A DNA stretch of 64,000 bases from Stenogyne calaminthoides (taxonomy: Eukaryota > Streptophyta > Magnoliopsida > Lamiales > Lamiaceae), in NCBI GenBank assembly GCA_037126765.1, contig JBBCBC010000024.1, positions 20,309,554 through 20,373,553 on the forward strand, given 5' to 3'. A program made the position numbers and the translations under genes. The notes under the pieces were generated by a model that was not told the origin of the DNA, did not search any database, and was given only the letters and a program-made list of their open reading frames with translations. Of this stretch, positions 9,966-20,838 are shown one piece after another (position 1 is the stretch's first letter; each line of letters opens with the position of its first letter).

Positions 9966-11527
9966 TGTTGGGAAATTTATAGTTTTGATAAAAGTTCCAA
10001 AAACACATGTAATAGGACCCGGTCGGACACATTTCTTTGATGATGTTTATATTACTGCTTCTAGAATACCAGTTGATAATTATTGTATAGAACAACTGAT
10101 GTAATATATAGGTCGCATATTGAGGGGGAACCTCAATATGTATAAGTCGAATCCAAGACCCAAAGAACGGTGATATCCGGCGGACGGAAACGCAAGAGAA
10201 GAAACAGAAGATCGATCGATCCGATCAAGTCGATATCACAATTTGTCATGATCTCAAACTCGAGAATACTTGAAGATCGATGACTTCCGGATGATCGAAA
10301 CGAAGACCTACATCGGTAGAATCTGCTAGTTGAAGCTAAGTCAACTCCCACGACTAGACTCCATCGAGGTAGATCGATCGATTCGACCGATCAAAGTCAC
10401 CACCAGTGAAAAATCGATGTTTCACCAAATCACACGTCGATGATCCAAACAAGAAGAATGTCAACCTTAGTTGGAAGAACTACACTGAAAAGTGCGTCTG
10501 TCAACCAATAAAGACAAGACACGTATGATTGGAGCCGACAATTACGGGATTCCATGCTGCTCTCTCTAACGGCTACAAAATACAAGTTCACACTTTCGAC
10601 CATGCCGTTCCTGAAGCACGTCACATCAATCATGCAGACCTACCAAAAATAGCCTGAAATTCAAATTGCTCTCCAACGGCTCTTTGATTTCAAGGTCTAT
10701 AAATATGGGATCACACTTCAGAGTGAAGACACGGAAACACTGAACAATCAAGAAGCTCAACCAATTATCAGATTTCCGCACGAAGAACACGAACTTGAAG
10801 TTAATTTTTACAGTGTTCATCCCATAAGTTCTTAGCATTGCAATCTTTTCATCTAGCTGATAGGCTACATTAAACACTAGAAAAGATTTCACAGTTGGAA
10901 CCAAAACAATCTTATCCAAACCCAAGTTAGGTTAAGTTGTTTAGCAAGATTTCAGACTAGGGTTTCTAGTTCTGATTTCTGGGATCGGTTGAGTGAGAAC
11001 TCCTTAAATATCTGTCGGTGTACTGTGTTGGACTAACACATAAATCTAAGTCCAGTTGGTTAAGTTGGTGCCCCTTGTGATAGGGAAGAGTGGACGTAGG
11101 ACTGGTTTGTCCGAACCACTATAAATCTTGTGTGCCTTTACCACTTTGATTAACTATTTACACAATCGCACACAACCTTTTAAAGCAGCATACATATTCT
11201 AAGATAAGATCAGCTAGCACCAAGCTTCTGATCTGATCAAGCTTGACACTTCAGTCAACTGGTTAAAAGACTATCTTTGGAATCTGATTTATCTAAACTG
11301 GTTTTTCACACGGGTAAAACTTAGCTTCCGCACATCAGTTAAATTGATAGCTACCGAACTGATCTGCCTTCAGGTGATCAGTAAGTTGGTTATCAGTCCA
11401 AACTGATTCACTCGCACTCTGATCAGGCTAACTGCCATCACACCTGATCTGCACAAAAAGTTTGCAGAAGTCTATTCACCCCTCCCCTCTAGACTTCTGC
11501 CCTCACAAAACCCGTTCGGGACCTACA
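9966..11527 (+). repeat. S1 3' LTR
   Basis: It starts TGTTGGGAAATTTATAG and ends CGTTCGGGACCTACA, 1562 bp. Both ends match the S3 LTR in reverse orientation at 54083-55504. A shared internal box reads ATATTGAGGGGGAACC...CTCAATATG (about 10116-10141), itself an inverted repeat. The copia C1 pol sequence resumes immediately after 11527. Confidence 0.9.
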
Positions 11528-12840
11528 GATGGTATTTCCTTTCAATGTGTTTGCTGGCTTTGTGGGCTCTTGGTTCCCTTGAATTTGTAAATGCTCCGGC
11601 ATTATCACAATAAACAGTGATTGTGCTGGGCAAATTCGGAACTACATCCAAGTCCACTAGGAAGTTCTTGAGCCAAACCGCTTCTTTCGCAAGCAGCTAC
11701 ATATTCGGCTTCTATGGTAGAATCGGCGATGCATTTCTGCTTAACTCTTCTCCATGTCATGGCTCCTTCCCCTATGCAAAACACACTACCGGAGGTAGAT
11801 TTTCTGGAATCTAAGTCTGATTGGAAATCTGAGTCCGTGTAACCGATGGGGATTAGTCTATCTGACTGATAAACTAACATTCTATCTCGAGTTCTTTTCA
11901 GATACTTCAGAATGTTCTTAACTGTCGTCCAATGCTCTTTTCCCGGATTACTTTGATATCTTGCCACCATGCCAACGGCAAAGCAAATATCCGGTCTCGT
12001 GCACAACATTGCATACATAAGGCTTCCGACAGCCGAAGCATAAGGAATGTATTTCATGTCATCTATCTTCTTTTGTGTCTGAGGGCACATTTCCTTGGAT
12101 AGATGGATTCCATGTCTGAAAGGTACGAAGCCTTTCTTGGAATCCTGCATGCTGAATCGTTTCAAGACAGTGTCTATATATGAAGCTTGCGATAAGCCTA
12201 TCATCCTTTTCTTGCGATCTCGAGTGATCTTGATCCCAAGGATGTGTCCGACTTCCCCTAAGTCCTTCATATCAAATTGTTTTGAAAGCCACGCCCTTAT
12301 GTCTGACAACACCTTTACATCATTCCCGATGAGCAGAATATCGTCTACGTATAGTACTAAGAATACCCATAAGACTTTATTACTTTATCAAAACATTGGT
12401 TCCAAGCTCTGGATGCTTGTTTGAGTCCATAAATGGACTTCTTGATCTTACAAACTAGGTGTTCTTGGCCTTTTTCAATGAAGCCTTGGGGTTGTTGCAT
12501 ATAGATTTCCTCTTCAAGACTTCCGTTAAGGAAAGCCGTCTTGACATCCATTTGCCAGATTTCAAAGTCGAGATGCTCAACAATCGATAAGAGAATTCGG
12601 ATGGACTTGAGCATTGCTACAGGTGAAAAAGTTTCCTCTTAGTCGATCCCTTCTTTCTGAGTATAACCTTTCGCCACAAGCCTTGCCTTGAAGGTTTCCA
12701 CCTTCCCGTCCGGTCCTCTTTTTCTCTTGTATACCCACTTGCAACCAATGGGTTTGACCCCATTAAGTGGTTCGACTAGCTCCCACACTCTGTTATGATC
12801 CATAGAACCCATTTCGGCTTCCATTGCTGTTTGCCAAGAA
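11528..12840 (-). pseudogene. C1 reverse transcriptase and RNase H, broken
   Basis: Reading leftwards, the start is WELVEPLNGVKPIGCKWVYK with ARLVAKGYTQK, then a stop where C3 has a tyrosine (IDYEETFSP), then QMDVKTAFLNGSLEEE and YGLKQASRAWNQ. About 60 bases present in C3 are missing near 12360. The active-site motif YVDDILLIG follows (about 12340), then DMKDLGEVGHILGIKI, SRKSTSGSVFC and IADSTIEAEYVAA. RNase H is shifted out of frame near 11650 and then ends at the S1 insertion. The catalytic motifs are recognisable but the gene is dead. Confidence 0.85.
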
Positions 12841-13174
12841 ACCGCATCCTTGTCTTGGATTGCCTCGTCGTAAGTCCATGGGTCTGATTCATCTTGATCG
12901 GGGACTAAGTCCGAGGACTCTCCTACCCCATGAATCTCTCAGGTTGTCTTACAACCCTCCCACTACGACGAGGTTCCGATTGTGTAAGTGTGTCGTTTTG
13001 TATGTCATCTTGTACAGTTGGCACTGAGGTTAGCCCCCTTAGCTCATTTAAGATAATCTCACTTCTGGGTTTTCTTTCGTTCATATAGTCTTCTTCCAAA
13101 AATCTAAAGCGGGTGCTTATTACCACCTTTTGATCTTCGGGACCATAGAACATACACCCTTTTGTTCCCTTGGG
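12841..13174 (-). pseudogene. C1 linker between integrase and reverse transcriptase
   Basis: It matches the same part of C5 (62100-62420): FLEEDYMNERKPRSEI, then the acidic/serine linker with PRRSGRVVRQPERFMG. A frameshift near 13170 separates it from the integrase. The wording is typical of the variable copia linker with a conserved R-x-V-R-x-P-x-R-F-M block before RT. Confidence 0.75.
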
Positions 13175-13948
13175 TTATCCTATAAACAACCTTAATTCTA
13201 ATCGAGGATCCAATTTTCCAGCTTCCTTGTCCAACACGTAGGCCGGACACCCCCAAATTCTCATGTGTCTCAAACTGGGCTTGCGCCCGGTCCACAATTC
13301 TTTGGGAGTTTTGGGAACCGGTTTGGATGGCACCAAGTTCAGAATATAAGCCGTTGTTTCCAAGGCATGAACCCAGAACGACTTGGGTAGATCCGCATAA
13401 CTCATCATTGATCTAACCATTTCTAAAAGAGTTATGTTTCTTCGCTCTGCAACCCCGTTTTGTTGAGGGGTTTCGGGTGACGTTAGCTGGGATACAATCC
13501 CTTCATCTGACAAGTAGTTCAAAAACTCATCGCTGAGGTACTCGCCTCCATGATCAGATCGTAGAGACTTGATACGTTTTTCCCTATGATTCTCTGCTTG
13601 AGCCTTAAATTTTTTGAATTTCTCAAAGGTCTCAGATTTATGCTTCATAAGGAAAATATAGCAGTACCTTGAGTAATCATCAATAAAGGTGACGAAATAC
13701 TCATAACCTCCTCTTTCTTTGATTGACATTGGACCACATACGTCTGTGTGAATGATTTCTAACACTTCTTTGGCTCTATTCCCCTTGGCTCCGAATGCCC
13801 TCTTGGTCATTTTACCCTCCAAACATGATTCGCAAGTTGAGATTGGTTCAACCCGGAGAGACTCCAATGAACCATCTTCTACCAACATTTGGATCCCTTT
13901 TGGATTAATATGTCCCAATCTGAGATGCCATAGAAGTGTCTCGTTCAC
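13175..13948 (-). pseudogene. C1 GAG-pre-integrase and integrase
   Basis: An open frame of 257 codons. It starts in the pre-integrase region LWHLRLGHINPKG with CESCLEGKMTKRAF (zinc ligands H, H, C, C visible). The integrase core has all three catalytic residues in place: HTDVCGPM (Asp), SLRSDHGGEYLS (Asp) and QQNGVAERRN (Glu). It ends in the WGCPAYVLDKEAGKLDPR chromodomain-free copia C-terminal region. The segment is intact; the breaks are on both sides. It would insert element DNA into the host genome. Confidence 0.85.
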
Positions 13949-14420
13949 ATCTGATGAACGTTCTCTTTTATCGGAAACAGTCGATGTGTTATATGATACA
14001 TTTCGTGAGTGGTGTGCACATATAATAGCATAGAGATTTGTTCATCAATGTCCCATAACAGATACACTATAAATGATGTAATTCTTATTAGAAGAAACTC
14101 AGAATCCATCAAAAGAATTTTAGAAACTGAAAGTGAATTCTTTCTAAAACTGGGAACATAAAGAACGTCTCTTAAAACTAAAATTTTATCACTAATAGAT
14201 AAAAGCACTTCTCCCACTGCTTCAGCTGCCACTCTCGTAGCATCGCCCAGTGTGATGAGGATCTCATTCCCATTAAGTTGTCGGGTCAGCTTGAACCCGT
14301 GAAGCAAACATGATCAGTGGATACCGTATCAACTACCCACGAATGCGAAGTATACGCCGCTAAACAAGTTTCAACAACTAGTGCGTGAGAATTACCTTTC
14401 TTTCCGGCCCTTTTGGGGTT
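13945..14420 (-). pseudogene. C1 protease region, active-site glycine lost
   Basis: The minus strand gives WVVDTVSTDHV near 14350-14310, where copia proteases have D-T/S-G. The Asp is present, but the glycine codon reads GTA (Val). A frame change follows, then LHGFKLTRQLNGNEILITLGDA and VLLSISDKILVLRDVLYVPS, which are typical of the region between protease and pre-integrase. The open part runs from 14307 to 13945. Confidence 0.7.
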
Positions 14421-15044
14421 GGAACAGGCAAACCTCCATTGTCCTTACCGTTGTTTGAAGCACTTCCACTTTGAATTTTCCTTGACACCACCAGCATTCC
14501 TCATCTTACCATTGCCCTTGGCAACAATTGAGTTTGATTGCTTATGGCTTTTGGTCCTCTTCTTCTTCTTGCCTTCCCTTGGCCTAGAAGATGAAAGACG
14601 GACCACTTGCCGTTAAAGCTTGAGTTTTGTGCCCCATCAACGTATCTGCCGTGACCAAAGTTTACAACAAATCAGCTATCGAGGCCAAAGTGCTCAAAAC
14701 TTTTGGGCAGAGAGTGGAGTAGCAAATCGATCTGGGTCTCCAGATAATAATCTGCACCCAGATCCTCAAGTTTGTTCAGATGAGCCATCAATTTTGAGAA
14801 CGTAATCCCTTACGGGGGGGTTGCCCTCCACCTTTTTCCGCGATAATATCTCTCGCAAGGTGATCTAACGAGCCCCACATTTTTGACTCGTCAGTTGGCT
14901 CATTTGACTTTTGGTGTGTCAAGAATCCATTTGTGCTTTTGTGCAGTTAGGACAATCATAATTTTTCATTTCCAATCAACATAGTTTCCCATACAATTCT
15001 ATTGACTTTAAGTATATTAACAGTGGATTAAAAGGTTACGACAT
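14421..15044 (-). pseudogene. C1 gag, broken
   Basis: Gag starts at ATG 15044 (minus strand); the upstream sequence and first codons match the C4 gag at 55650. The frame closes after two codons and is then broken repeatedly. Comparison with C4 and C5 shows that large internal parts are missing: the C4 gag region is about 760 bases plus its tail, here about 620 including the basic, lysine-rich and nucleocapsid parts. A C-x2-C nucleocapsid remnant lies near 14460. Confidence 0.6.
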
Positions 15045-16544
15045 GCTGAACTGAAATAAATAACTATTTGCATAAGCACAAAATATATCACAAGGTTCGA
15101 TCACATGTATCATATTGAAATCTCAAAAAAATATGAACATGCATCAGCCAACATCTCAAAACAGTTTAAATAAGCCACGTGGGGTGGGTCATTATTTAAA
15201 CACATTCAAGCAGGTTACAAACAAGAAAACAGGTACAAACCTTTAATATCCAGATTAATAGTTGGCTCCTACTTGACCAATATAAAATTGACAGGGACTT
15301 CGGGGAAGTATATGCATATCGATTTTATACCTAAGTAATAACCATGATTAAATACAAAATTATTATTTCGCTTTGAACGAGCCTCGTGGGGAGGGTCATC
15401 GTCGCCACTAATAATAATCCACAATCATCCGTTTGGAATTTATTCATGTGAAAGCCATCTTTTGACCGTCCCCGCTAGAAATTTCTCCAAAAGAATCTAC
15501 AAATAAATAAATCATGGAGGTCAAAAATTAATTCAATTTTATTATCCTGAATAAAATTGTCAATTAATTATTTAAACATACTTAGTAATTTTCGAATGTG
15601 AGATTTTTCAAAACATTTTCTCATGCATCGCATATTCAAACACAATTTAAATAAGCATAAAATAATGCAAAAACATCAAAACATAATTAAACACATTGGG
15701 CACATATATCTAATTGTCACGGTTAATTTTTGTCATGTCTTGATCTCGAGAAATCGTCTTCTTTGCTTTCATCGTTCGTCTCGAAAAGCTCCCGCTTGAT
15801 TGTCTCAAATAGAATCGCCACGCGTCGAAACGCCATCGACCAAAGACGCGTGGGGAGTCGCCTTTGCACTCCCGGTCTGCAGTCGAATCGTCTTTTGCCC
15901 AAGCGCACGACGCATGGATCCGTTCGGCGGACCCTCGGCGATCGCGCCAGCGTGCCACGTCGCTACTGTAAGCGCCGCTCACCCACCCACACCGAGCTGC
16001 CTTTTCGCCCATCGCCTCGGTACCCAGAAGCTTCTTGCCGCCCCTCGCACATCCGCCCGATCGTTACCGCAGTCTTTGCTGTGGCAGCCTTCGTGTGCGG
16101 TTGGCCTCGATCCGATCTGCTCGGCCTTTTCTCGCCCCACGCCCATGTGCGGTCGGCCTCGATCTCGCGCGCGCTTGGACCTCGGCCTCGCCCCACCCGT
16201 CTTGGCGCGCTCGTGATCACGCGCATCCCTCCCTCCTTGGCACATTTTCACGTGACGCCGCCGCCCTGCGCCGGTTACGATCCATCCATCTTTAATTCAT
16301 CATCTTCGTCTTGGCTCACGGTCCGGTTATAATTTATTTACAAAAAATAAATAAACCTAGATCTAGACTAGTCTATTACATTGAACGAATCAAACAAATC
16401 CTAATCTACTCCTGGATTTTCTCACGAGGCAAAACGAATTAAATTGGATGCCTGCAAAAAAGATCTAGCAATTCTACTATCCAATTTCAAATTTAATGAA
16501 AACAAATTAAATTATAATTTAAAACTCAGAGCCCGAAACCGAAG
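15045..16544 (-). other. C1 leader between PBS and gag, with GC-rich island
   Basis: The 210 bases nearest the PBS are AT-rich and match the C4 leader (44071-44319). From about 15720 to 16330 the composition changes sharply to GC-rich, with runs such as GCCTCGATCTCGCGCGCGC. Several short frames are open on both strands there (up to 200 codons at 15730-16332), but none has recognisable motifs. 15045-15720 is AT-rich again. C4 lacks about 1.2 kb of this leader. The GC-rich part could be captured host sequence or a structured leader. Confidence 0.55.
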
Positions 16545-16557
16545 TTCTGATACCAGT
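16545..16557 (-). other. C1 primer binding site, initiator tRNA-Met
   Basis: On the minus strand the LTR end CCCCAACA is followed by ACTGGTATCAGAAC. TGGTATCAGA is complementary to the 3' end of plant initiator tRNA-Met. This fixes the orientation of C1 and marks 16558-18400 as its 5' LTR. Confidence 0.88.
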
Positions 16558-18400
16558 TGTTGGGGAATTAATTGCCCGGATCTATTCGGGATGAATATTT
16601 AAATACAATTTTAATTCTAACAATTATTACTAGCATGAATTAATCCTATATTAATTCAAATAATAATTCAACAACAAATCATGCATATAAACAGTTCACA
16701 TAAATCCTATGCATGCAGAATTGCTACGGGTTTACGTGAACTAACCTTTTGGAATGGCAATGGACTTCGTTGACACGAACACACCAAAAGACCTTCCCAA
16801 GTATTCCCAAGTCCTTGCTCGTCAATCCGGTGGTAGGATGCTCGCCAACAATTAACAAAAAAGGAAAAATAAATTATATGTTGCACCACCTTTGTGGATT
16901 TCTAATTTTTCCAACACATGGAATTGCACTTGGGGATGAAAGAATCATCCCCTATTTATAAGAGGTGTTGGCCGATTTTTCTATGGGAAAAGGGAAGAGA
17001 AAATCTCTTTCTTGATCTCCAAGAAATCTTGAATATATATTCAATATATTCTTTTCTCCATAATTGAATATTCCATAAAAATCCCACTCTCTTATTTGTT
17101 ATGGAATTTTCAAAAAAGGAGGATAAAGATTCCATTATTTGGATCTTCTTGAATTTATGAGATATACTTGTATTCCAAGAATACATATCTTCCATAATAT
17201 CTTTTCAAGAAAATCAAGAAAATCTTTCTTTTCCTTCTTTTTCTTTATTTTCGAAAATTCTAATATAAATAACCAAGTGGGAGATTTCTTGAATTTAATG
17301 AGATAATCTTGTATTCCAGGAATACATATCTTCATTCCATAACCAAATTCAAAGAAAATCTTTCTCCCCTTTTATTCATATTTTTCGAAATTTTTTAGAA
17401 AAAATAGCAACAAAAATTTATTTTATTTTAAACACTTTTTTCAGTTATTGGACTTTATGTTTGGGCTACTTGAGGGGCCTTTAGGAGAATTAAGATTGGA
17501 TCTTCCAATGGATCTTGAATTATCAATATTGAGCCACAATATTATTCAAGCCCATAAATATTAATTAATCCCACTACATAATTAATATTGCACTATCCAT
17601 CTTAACCCATATTATTGTTAATATGGCTCTCGATTATTATTTCCCGTGTTTAAGATTATCTAGCCCATTAATTAATTCAAGCCACTGAAATAGCTTTCCA
17701 TTAATTAATATCTTTTTGTCCTTGGTCAAGGAACGGTTCAACATTATTATCCATACCGGAAACTAATTCCACTTGCAAGATTTGGTATGATAAATCTTAT
17801 GAACCTCCCAAGGGGGCAAATCGAACAAGCGTACTTGCACGAGATTCTTCGTATTAAATCTTAGCAATCGCATGTGACCAATAATATTGCCCAAGATATA
17901 AAGTATTGAATCTCATTGATTCTCTACCCGTCATAAGTCAAAGCAATAATAACTAACCACACACGATCCTATTTAAGGGACGAAGATTAAGAAATAACGA
18001 ACCACTGAGGTCTAATTCTTCCTAGTTCAGTGCTGAAGAATTTATCCTCCTGTAGGTCCTATTCAGTGCATCAGTCATGCACTAGTGTAATCTCTTGGTC
18101 AAGACAAGTCAATCTGAGCCTTACACTTCAACCTTTCACGATGGATTGTTCATTTCCATCTAGGTCGTGAATGGTGTACTTTTAGTTATAAGGGACTGTT
18201 AATTTAATCTTTTGTGATCTGGTATCACTAAATTAACTACAATGTAACACGTACTATTTATTGAACAGTTATGCAGTAAATATATGTAACATTCAATGAT
18301 ATTTAAAGCATCAGTGATAAATAATTTATTTCAGTAAATAAGACAGAAATTCAGTTTGGTTATACAAAGTAAAAACATACTTTCCAGTATAACTCCAACA
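16558..18400 (-). repeat. C1 5' LTR
   Basis: 1843 bp; on the minus strand it begins TGTTGGAGTTATACTGG and ends ATTCCCCAACA. It is AT-rich, with short purine runs. The same family supplies the partial LTR at 43013-44056 (plus strand) and the shortened LTR at 60022-60476 (minus strand). Confidence 0.88.
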
Positions 18401-19220
18401 AAAAGATATCCCAAAAGAGAAATTACTTTGAAAATTCTTAGAGGACTTTCTAAGAAATGGAATATACATGTTGTGGTGATTGAGATCACCAAAGATATTT
18501 CTTCTATGCCATATCAACAGGTTTTCTCTGAGTTAAAAGCGTATGAGTTTGTCATTGATAAGAAAACTAAGAAACCTGACAGCAAAGATGATACTTCATC
18601 TAGCAAAAATGTGGCTTTCAAATCACTAGGAAAAATCTGCAATTCTAAAGAACCTGAGATCTCATCTAACAAAATTCAGGATGAAAAGGATGAAACAATT
18701 GCCCTGATGGAAAGAAGGTTTGAGAAAATGAACAACAGATTTGGCAAGTATAAGAAGTATTATAAAGATACCAGGTATAGGAACAGGAACAATTCAGAAG
18801 CTGAAGAGAAGTCTACTGAGAAGAAGAAGGACCACAAAGCTGAAGGATCTTCATCCAGAAAGAAGGACTACAAATCCAAAGAGGAAACTGGTCAGGATGA
18901 TGATGCCAACAAATGCTACAACTGCAAGAAGAAAGGTCACTTCCAGTATGACTGTCCTGAGTTGACTCCCAAGGAAAGAAAGGAGAGGCAAGCCAAAAGA
19001 GACAAGAAGAATCCCAGCAAGAAGGCTATGGTTGCTGAAGAAGAACAATCTGAAGAAGGATCCAACTCTTCAGAAGAAATGTTCTCAGATAGTGATAGTG
19101 ATGATGTCTGCCTTGTTGCTATTGAGGAGGTAAATTCTTCTATCTCTGTTGCTGCTCCTACACAAGCACCTGAGTTATCAAGTTCATCTGTAACAAGCAA
19201 TTTTGACCTGATGGGTTCTC
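18401..19220 (+). pseudogene. S2 gag, middle part with zinc knuckle
   Basis: From about 18401 the frame reads a capsid-like helical region (TLKILRGLSKKWNIHVVVIE, YQQVFSELKAYEF), then a lysine-rich stretch, then a zinc knuckle CYNCKKKGHFQYDC at 18914-18955 with all four ligands (C-x2-C-x4-H-x4-C), which binds nucleic acid. An acidic/serine tail follows. The frame runs up to the C2 target site, and the same frame continues after C2 at 24504 (...GSL|ENLMKDY...), so gag was open here when C2 inserted. The upstream capsid part is separated by C1. Confidence 0.85.
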
Positions 19221-20824
19221 TGTTAGTGTTAGTGTCATAGAGATAATCTATTATAAGGACATAATACTCTATGATATTCAGTTTGATTTAATATTATAGT
19301 TCATTTAATATTAATGTATAACAATACACTTGTTTGAATATTATGTTTGATTGTTTGCATTTATTCGTACAAGTGTTCCCATGAGTCATTGCTGTCATTG
19401 AGGTTGTGAGAACTCAGATGACTCAAGCATGATTCTCAAATAGCCCCAATCAAGGATAATCAAGAATGGGATATTGATGATGCAATGGAGATTGGTGTGC
19501 GATCTGCATCATACTCTTAGAGAGTGTAGTAAGATCTCACTTACTACGAGATACTAGGTATCTCATGATGGATGCACAAATACCTTAGAGGGTATTGATA
19601 TACCCATCCGAGAAACCGTTTGATGTAGTTCCACTATATGTGTCTACGGGTGTCTCGATTAGTGGGAGCGATGCGATATTCCTTTGACTTGAGGTCAATA
19701 TGCACGACATGTGTGGGATGTTGAACTTTGACCATGACCGACGCTTGCACCCTTTCATGGGTAGATATGGCTTGGATTGGGTTCATCACGAAGTGCATGT
19801 GCGTGGTAGTTGAGCCAAGAATAATATTCATTCCTCGAAGTGTATTTAGAGAGATTTTCATCTTCTCGTCATAATTGGATCTAAGTCATCGGCCGATGCA
19901 CGTCAACTTAGACTTTGTGGATAAGTGTGACATACATGATCAATTAGTGATTAGAGATAAATTGATTAAGTTATTTGAATAGACAGTTCATCATGTTCAA
20001 GACTTAATTGAGTATTCGCGAATGAAAGGAGGAAATCGTAATATCCCATGTTTCAGTTACAGGTAGTTGCACGTTTCTCGCAACGTACCTCATATATTGA
20101 GAAAGTCTGATTTATTGTCTAGGGTTCAATTAAGACCGTTAGTTTGACTAATCGCTCGATATATGAGGGCCTATGGGTCACACAACAAGTAATTCCCTTT
20201 GACGGATTATAGTTGGTTGATTAAGTATTAAATTGGATTTAGTATTTAATTTATGGAGAAGTAATTAATAATATATTAATTTGGAATTAATTATTATTAA
20301 TGTTTAATTAAATTGGATTTAATTAAACAAGAATTCTCAATAATAATATTTGGAATATTATTATAGGATTTAATATATATGGAAACAAATCGTAGAGATT
20401 TGTCGTATATGGAATTTAAATCCGTAAAGATTTATATTTAGGGAATTAAATTAAAGAAGTTTAATTTAATTAATTAAAAGGGATTTTAATTTTCCAACAA
20501 GCTAGCTTAGGTTTTAAGCTGGGCCTCCCTATATATATTAGCTCTTGGGATTTCACAAACAGTTTTACACTTCACAATTTCTCCATAAAATTAAGAGTTA
20601 GATTTTTCTAGCTGATTCGACTCGAGATTCAACACTGGCAAATCCGTGCAGATCTGTTGAAGGGGATTACATGGATACCATAGTAGAGGAATTTGCTCTA
20701 CAGCTACTGTAAGTTTACTCGTTACGATTATTGTAATCATTGTATGCAATTGTGTGTTCGTTGTTAGTGAACTGTCTTTCCGCTGCGCATGTTTTACGTG
20801 ATTACGTGCCTCTACATTCCAACA
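19221..20824 (+). repeat. C2 5' LTR
   Basis: 1604 bp, TGTTAGTGTTAG...CTACATTCCAACA. The last 190 bases recur at 24316-24503. A partial reverse-oriented copy of the family lies at 59274-60021. The 3' part contains ATATATTAG with a nearby TATA-like word (about 20528), a possible LTR promoter. Confidence 0.88.
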
Positions 20825-20838
20825 ATGGTATCAGAGCT
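20825..20838 (+). other. C2 primer binding site, initiator tRNA-Met
   Basis: A TGGTATCAGAGCTCC directly follows the LTR end CCAACA. The match to the 3' end of initiator tRNA-Met fixes the strand and the LTR boundary. Confidence 0.9.

Larger units (their letters stand above)
1..11527 (+). mobile_element. Sirevirus-like Ty1/copia element S1, 5' end outside window
   Basis: Order on the plus strand is gag C-terminus, protease, integrase, reverse transcriptase/RNase H, a 2.3-kb spacer, an extra gene, polypurine tract and 3' LTR. The pol order (integrase before RT) is that of Ty1/copia. Wording in the RT and RNase H region (YVDDIIFGS, FEMSMMGQMNYFLGLQV, HHFIRDHVEKKNI) is Sirevirus-like. The 5' LTR, PBS and start of gag lie left of base 1. 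The right end falls inside pol of minus-strand copia C1, so S1 inserted into C1 and is the younger of the two. The target duplication next to the right end should be GATGG (11528-11532); the left copy is outside the window. Confidence 0.88.
11528..18400 (-). mobile_element. Ty1/copia element C1, 3' part cut off by S1
   Basis: On the minus strand the order is 5' LTR (18400-16558), tRNA-Met PBS, long leader, gag, protease, integrase, RT and partial RNase H. The RNase H end and 3' LTR are displaced to the left of S1, outside the window. Its family also includes C3, C4 and C5 here. The right edge (18400/18401) is in the gag of S2, so C1 inserted into S2; the expected target duplication next to it is AAAAG. 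Confidence 0.85.

Noticed and set aside
9838..10104. Hydrophobic plus-strand frame before and across the S1 LTR start
   Set aside because: It looks like a membrane segment but is a by-product of T-rich sequence around the polypurine tract and runs into the LTR.
15730..16332. 200-codon plus-strand frame in the C1 leader
   Set aside because: GC-rich DNA keeps several frames open on both strands at once; no domain seen.
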